Of a DNA stretch of 39,578 bases, positions 34,124 to 39,578 are shown one piece after another. Position numbers and translations under genes: made by a program. Under the pieces are notes generated by a model. That model did not search any database and had not been told where the DNA came from. It saw nothing but the letters and a program-made list of their open reading frames with translations. Where the stretch lies: contig MVBO01000134.1 of NCBI GenBank assembly GCA_002261195.1, positions 1-39,578 of the forward strand. Direction: 5' to 3'. The first letter of the stretch is position 1. Each line of letters opens with the position of its first letter. Source of the stretch: Bifiguratus adelaidae (lineage: Eukaryota; Mucoromycota; Endogonomycetes; Endogonales).

Positions 34124-37100
34124 ATGACAGAGCAACTTTGGGACAAGACCCAGCCGTTGACGAGGGAGCAGAAGGAGAAGCTCATAGCAGCTAGGCGAGC
34201 AAAGTCGACATCAAAAGCTCTGTTCAAACCACTCTCAGTCTCGAGTCATACTCCGACCTCGCTGACATCATCGCAGAACTTTGCAACACCGCCTGCGTCA
34301 AATACATTCCCTCATGCCCTATTTACATCACAAGAGAAGGCGGAAGCTTCCGCAGAGGCGACAGTGGCCAAGCCACGAAAGCGTGCAAGGTCTACCACTA
34401 CGTCTCAGATTACATCTGTACCCACTACGCTGACCACAGTTGTCACTACGACAACAACAACGACGACCACGTTTCCTCCACTTGTAGTACGCCATCCTTC
34501 CCAAAATCTCGACAAGAAAATGTATCCCATGGTGGATGCGCCTACTCCAAACGCGCTGCGTGTTTTCAAATTTGACATGAATGGTCAGGAAATGTGGTTT
34601 CGTGAGCAAGAGGAGCAGGTAGAGCATGATGAGGTAGGCTACCATGATCACTTGGTCCTTTTTCGACGCAGAGAATTAACACACGGTCAGGGCAATGACG
34701 ATTCTTCACTCCGCACTGGACGTTTGACACTCTCGGAGTCTGGAAGTGTAAGTTTCGCAGCGGGCATTTGTTGACTCATTGCTAACTTGCACCTTCAATA
34801 GCGGAAAAGGCCAGCTTCGCCTGCAAACTTGCTAGCCAAGATCAACAGTTTCAACCGCAATACCGCCACGTCCGGTGCAAGCAATATCACTAGCGTAGCA
34901 TTGACGACACCTCCCGCCAAGAGACGGAAGAGTGCAGACATTGCCTATGCTTTGCATGGCGAGACTCGGTCGGCTACTAATACCCACAGTGGGGATCAAG
35001 ATTCAATTCAACACCTTCCTGGGACCGACATGCCTGACAATGCCGTACCTGCAACCCCTCCAGAAATTCCTATGGACATGGACTTTGACTCTTTTGCTGT
35101 TGAGGAGGACAGTGATCATGGTGCTATAATGAATGAGCCTGTCAGCAATCACACCACACCGCCACCTCCTTCTACTCCACCCAATAATGACAACGACGTC
35201 CTGAGCGCAGCGTCTTCCCACGATGACTATTCCTCGCCTTCAGCACTTCCTTCGCCATCTCTTTCGCCAACTACTGCACGTCTATCAGCTCATACTAATG
35301 TCGATTCATATTTTGATGTGATTCCAGAGGAGGACACTGAATCAGCTCCAACAAAAGACATCCCCTTGCCATCCGAGAATGAGGCGAGTGAGGATCAGGA
35401 AACAACAGCTTTGCAACTATTGGATCCTACGAAGCCACCTGTACTACAGATACCAAACATTGTCGCAGCTTATGATGCTCTTCCGGAAACATTGAAGTCC
35501 TATTTGATGTTCCAAATGTTGCGCCGAACTCCAACTCCAACGCTCCAATTTGTGTCGTCCATGATACTGCCTTCGCTTAAGCGGGACTTTCTGGGTGGGC
35601 TTCCTCCGGAACTTTGCAACAATATTCTAAAGTTCATGGATGTTAAGAGCATGTGCCGTGCTGCCCAGGTCAACAAACAATGGAGGAATGTAGTTGATAA
35701 TGATCCCATCATTTGGCGAGGCAAGATCGAGACAGCTGGGTTTACTATTAAGGAAGACGAAGTAAAACTCGCTAGGAACCAAAAATGGGGACGATACGAG
35801 TTCATCAAGCCAGCGATGGATGCAGAGAATACTCAAGTGACACCTCTGATTAACCAAGCTACAGTCAATCAAGAATCCTCTCAAATGCCCGTAACGCCAA
35901 AAGAGGATGCTGGTTCCTCTCGTAGTCAAGGCGAATACCCGCAGCGGCTTCCACCCGCCGCAAATCACCCTTACAAAAGCATATACAGACGACATCATAT
36001 TATTCGCAGGAACTGGAGAGAAGGACGCGCTTCACACATCTCGTTCAAAGGCCACAGTACCAATGTTGTCACTTGCTTGCAATTCGATGATGACAAGATC
36101 ATATCCGGATCCGATGACCAATGCATCAACATTTACGATACAAAGACGGGACGTCTCATTCGTACCTTGGAGGGCCACGACGGTGGTGTCTGGGCGCTGC
36201 AATATGTTGGCAATACTCTGGTATCAGGTTCCACTGATCGAACAGTCAGGGTATGGGACATTGAACGTGGGGTGTGCACTCATGTGTTCACTGGCCATAC
36301 GTCCACCGTCCGCTGTTTGCAAATTGTCATGCCGGTGAATGTCAATCCGGATCCTAAAGGCAAGCCTGTCATGCAACCCGAATATCCCATGATTGTCACC
36401 GGCTCTCGAGACTCTACACTCAAGGTTTGGAAGTTGCCGGTCAAAGACGATGAGCCATTCATCTCTGACAGCTCGACATCACCGTCAGAGCAACCAGAGC
36501 AACGTAATCCGTATTATCGGCATACGCTCACGGGCCATGGACATTCAGTACGTGCTTTGGCTGCTAATGGCAACCTTGTCGTAAGCGGAAGCTACGACAA
36601 CTCCATTCGAGTATGGAACATTTCCACCGGCGAATTGATACATCACATGGAAGGCCATTCGCAAAAGGTGTACTCTGTGGTCATGTCTCCCGATCGCAAG
36701 CTCTGTATGAGTGGAAGTATGGACTCCACGGTGAGGATATGGAATCTTGAAGACGGAACTCAAGTGGGTGTACTCGAAGGTAAGTCTTACCCGTCTGTGA
36801 GAGCGCTGTTGGTCGCTGGTGCTAAGCTAAGCAACAGGCCATGCGATGCTTGTAGGCTTGTTGGGCCTATCTTCGGATAGTCTAGTATCAGCCGCAGCTG
36901 ACTCTACACTTCGCATATGGTCTACAAGTTCCAAGGTCTGTAAGCACGTTCTTTCCGGTCACCAAGGGGCCATTACGTGCTTTCAACACGACGACGAAAA
37001 GGTCATTTCAGGTTCCGAAGGAGGACTCAAGCTTTGGGACCTCAAAACCGGTCAGCTGGTGAGGGATCTCTTGACCCACGTGAATGGCGTGTGGAGACTC

Positions 37101-37303
37101 GCATTTGACGAACGCCGTTGTGTGGCCGCAGTGCATAGGTAAGCGAACCCAATTGTCAACTGCAAGCTTTGCTCATCACTTTTATATTCAGAAACCAAGT
37201 GACTTGGTTCGAGGTGTTGGACTATGGCGTCCATGGTCTAGAGGATTATAAGCCGTCCAGAATGATAGAGCCGGATGATGATCAGATCAGGAGGCACTTG
37301 TAA
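34124..37303 (+). CDS. CDC4: F-box/WD40 SCF substrate receptor (Cdc4/Fbw7)
   Basis: Four exons (34124-34747, 34802-36779, 36838-37138, 37192-37303), 1004 aa. A long disordered N-terminus with a poly-threonine run and proline/serine-rich stretches precedes the D (dimerisation) domain (about 431-470: YDALPETLKSYLMFQMLRR, LQFVSSMILPSLKRDFL). The F-box follows (about 474-520: GLPPELCNNILKFMDVKSMC, WRNVVDNDPIIWRGK), then WD40 repeats from about 620 to the end (FKGHSTNVVTCL, KIISGSDDQCINIYD, LVSGSTDRTVRVWD, VSGSYDNSIRVWN, VISGSEGGLKLWD). The D domain, F-box and eight-blade propeller layout is that of Cdc4, Pop1 and Fbw7, which bring phosphorylated cell-cycle regulators to the SCF ubiquitin ligase. 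A low-complexity insert splits two blades near the PVMQPEYPMIVTGSRDSTL region. Confidence 0.94.
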
Positions 37304-37401
37304 ATGGTGTACTTTTCCAATATCTATTTCATTATCCTTGTACACGTTCCAAACAACAAAATGTCTGTTTATCTGCCGTGGATGGCGATGCTCTGACTTG
37401 C

Positions 37402-38192
37402 TCAAGCATCATGCTTTTCGAGACGATCAATGACCGCATCAGCGTCTCCTCCCCATAACGTATCCAAATCATACTCCCTCCTCGCTTCCGGCGTGAACAA
37501 ATGAACCACAAAGTTGCCGACATCCACCAATACCCAAGGGGACTCATCGTCGACGCCTTCGACGTGCGGTATGCCTTGTTCACGATGCGCTCGCTTAAGC
37601 TAAAACCATCATGAGCTCATGCTACATGCACGTTTTGCTATCTTACCGTCTTGCTCAACTCCTGCGCCACGGAGCCCAAGTAACGCACTCCCCGATCCGT
37701 CTCGCCAATGACCATGTAGTCGGTCCAATCGCACTTGTTACGTACATCAATCACTCGAACATTGGCGATCTGTTGTCGCTCCAAACTTTGGAGGATGGAA
37801 CTGATGGTGGAGGTGGGTGTGACGGTGGATGGAGGGGGTGATGGAGCGGTGCGTTGCCAGAGCGGTACGAAATCGTCGTCGCTCTTGTAGGCCTCGTCCA
37901 CGTACCAGTCGTCACTCGGTGGATCGGACAAATCGGTGTCGTTCTCTTCTTCGGGAAAGAGCTCTGCTAGCTCTTCGGGTGTGAGCTCCTCGAGTTCATA
38001 GTCGTTATTGGGTTGTTTCCGGAATGAGGGTGTGGGTGTTGTCGAGAAAGGTTGAGCGGTGATCCGGAGCGTGGTCAAGGAATGTGGGAAGGACTGTCGA
38101 GAAATGACGGTACCATAACATGCGCTCGGTCGACATATACACTGCTTGCGCAGTGGACGAATCAACCCAACGAATGGCCGCAGTCGAAGCAT
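37402..38192 (-). CDS. Mitochondrial ribosomal silencing factor RsfS/MALSU1-like protein
   Basis: Two exons (38192-37647, 37599-37402), 247 aa. The N-terminus MLRLRPFVGLIRPLRKQ is rich in R, L and hydroxylated residues without acidic ones, a likely mitochondrial presequence. A disordered acidic stretch (LTPEELAELFPEEENDTDL) follows. The RsfS (DUF143) domain covers about residues 130-240: ILQSLERQQIANVRVIDVRN, CDWTDYMVIGE, RGVRYLGSVAQELSKT, then after the intron LKRAHREQG, VEGVDDESPWVLVDVGNFVV and HLFTPEARREYDLDTLWG. These are the conserved motifs of RsfS, which binds uL14 of the large ribosomal subunit; MALSU1 and the N-terminal part of yeast Atp25 serve mitochondrial ribosome assembly. It has no Atp25-type C-terminal extension. 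Confidence 0.9.
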
Positions 38193-38239
38193 GTCAAAGA
38201 GTGTTCTACCTTTTTTGTGACAGCGCACTTTAGCTTGCG
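38193..38239. promoter_or_regulatory. 47-bp divergent start region between RsfS and DRG1
   Basis: Only 47 bp separate the ATGs of the mitochondrial RsfS gene (38192, minus) and DRG1 (38240, plus). There is no room for two separate core promoters, so the transcript leaders must overlap or begin inside the opposite gene. A T-run (38211-38216) is the only visible landmark. Confidence 0.5.
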
Positions 38240-39578
38240 ATGGGGATCATTGAGAAGATTGCAGACATTGAAGCCGAGATTAGTCGGACGCAAAAGAACA
38301 AAGGTATGGTGGGGTACATAAGACATGGGTAGACGGTTGAGTTGGAGTTTGGACTCTGGAACACGAATCTCTGACACATTTTGCTCCCCATAGCGACCGA
38401 ATACCATCTCGGACTGCTCAAGGCAAAGCTCGCTCGGTATAGAGTGGAGCTCATTGAAGGATCAAAGTCCACGAAAGAGAAGGTAAGGGTAGCCGTGTGT
38501 ACAACAAGAACACAAAAACTGATGGCGCCTCAGGGAGAAGGCTTCGATGTCATGAAATCTGGCGATGCCCGGATTGCCCTGATTGGCTTTCCGTCCGTGG
38601 GGAAATCGACGCTACTCAGCAAACTAACGCATACCGAGTCCGTGGCTGCCGACTGTAAGTGGACATGTCTACAGTCGCGTCCGAGTTTTGCTAAAACCGA
38701 TGTAGACGAATTTACGACATTGACGTGCATTCCCGGCAAGATTCAGTACAATGGTGCCAATATTCAGCTCTTGGATTTGCCCGGTATTATTGAAGGCGCT
38801 TCCCAGGGCAAAGGTCGCGGTCGTCAGGTCATTGCAGTAGCCCGTACGGCTGATCTTGTCCTGATGATGCTGGATGCTACCAAAAGTCATCTGCAAAGGT
38901 AGGATATTGAGACGGTGAGCATTCGGCGATTCACGCCTGGAAATAGACCTGCACTGGAAAAGGAATTGGAAGCAGTCGGAATACGGCTAAACAAGCAACG
39001 ACCCAATGTTTATTTCAAAGTCAAGAAGGGAGGAGGTCTCACCTTCAATGCAACCTGCAAGTTGACATCTTTGAACGAAAAGATGGTGTACAACATCCTT
39101 CATGATTACAGTACGTGACTTTGTAGGAACTAAGTGGACCATGTTCTCATCCCATCATCTTTAGAAATCTTCAACGCAGAAGTGCTTATACGCGAAGACA
39201 TCACCGTCGACGATTTCATAGACGTCGTCCTCGGAAACCGCAAATACCTCAAATGTGTCTATGTGAGTGAGAGACAAGGAGACCAGCGTAAACACTGGAT
39301 TGCCTGACGAGTATCTACTCAGTGTTACAACAAGATTGATCAAATTACGATAGAAGAGGTGGACCGATTAGCCCGTGAACCCCATACTGTCGTGGTATCC
39401 TGTGAGCAAGACCTCAATCTCGACTACCTATTATCCTACATATGGAAAGAACTCGACCTTGTCCGTGTTTACACAAAGCGGAGAGGTGAATACCCGGATT
39501 TTGAAGGCGGATTGATTGTTCGAAATGGAGCAACAATAGAACACGTGTGTCATGCTGTGCATCGAACTCTGGCCAATG
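38240..39578 (+). CDS. RBG1: Developmentally regulated GTP-binding protein DRG1 (Rbg1), truncated by window end
   Basis: Seven exons in view: 38240-38303, 38394-38482, 38534-38654, 38706-38898, 38947-39110, 39165-39262, 39323 to the edge; 328 residues of an expected roughly 367. The N-terminal coil [20 protein letters not shown] with [17 protein letters not shown] precedes the Obg/DRG GTPase. G1 is GFPSVGKS (69-76), followed by [11 protein letters not shown]3 [20 protein letters not shown] (115 onward) and G4 NKID (246-249). The family helix [14 protein letters not shown] and [20 protein letters not shown] are present, and the TGS domain begins at [16 protein letters not shown]. Rbg1 binds Tma46 (DFRP1) and ribosomes and supports translation elongation. 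The last part of the TGS domain lies beyond the window. Confidence 0.96.

Overview
This window is nuclear DNA from a fungus, most likely an early-diverging one (Mucoromycota-like). It is gene-dense: 20 protein genes in 39.6 kb on both strands, with intergenic gaps mostly of 50-250 bp. About 75 introns can be placed, nearly all 42-75 nt long, GT-AG, with CTAAC/CTAAT-like branch sites. A fungal gene set (Ssd1, Bir1, Cdc4, carboxypeptidase Y, ATP-type PEP carboxykinase, fused PABA synthase) sits beside genes I associate more with animals and basal fungi: a BRWD/PHIP-type WD40-bromodomain protein and a Nup153-like nucleoporin with RanBP2-type zinc fingers. I see no transposons, viral remnants, rRNA, tRNA or CRISPR arrays. 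Exon joins were worked out by hand from splice sites, reading phase and family similarity; nearly every joined CDS is an exact multiple of three with a stop at the expected C-terminus.

Layout. 1-1314 (minus): the 5' end of a putative metallopeptidase and a POF1-like nicotinamide-nucleotide adenylyltransferase, only 4 bp apart. 1325-7049 (plus): a small unknown protein, a DUF2461 nuclear-looking protein, ribosomal protein eL8 and the zinc-finger nucleoporin. 7160-13841 (minus): the 16-exon BRWD/PHIP-like gene and an arrestin-like gene. After an 860-bp promoter-like gap, 14702-26770 (plus): SSD1, BIR1, PABA synthase (11 exons), carboxypeptidase Y and DPH5. 26859-31538 (minus): two PCK1 paralogs flanking a gene for a secreted cysteine-rich protein. 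31737-33879 (minus): an unfamiliar SANT plus U-box-like protein, divergent from CDC4 (34124-37303, plus). 37402-38192 (minus): mitochondrial RsfS, divergent by 47 bp from DRG1 (38240 to the right edge, plus).

Themes. Several genes serve translation and its control (eL8, DPH5, SSD1, DRG1, RsfS), several serve chromosomes and ubiquitin-linked regulation (BRWD, BIR1, CDC4, SANT/U-box), and the PCK pair serves gluconeogenesis. The clearest evolutionary signal is a sharply bounded 317-bp block, 99% identical between the two PCK1 copies, inside genes that otherwise differ by 15-23% in the adjoining sequence: a recent gene conversion tract over the kinase core.
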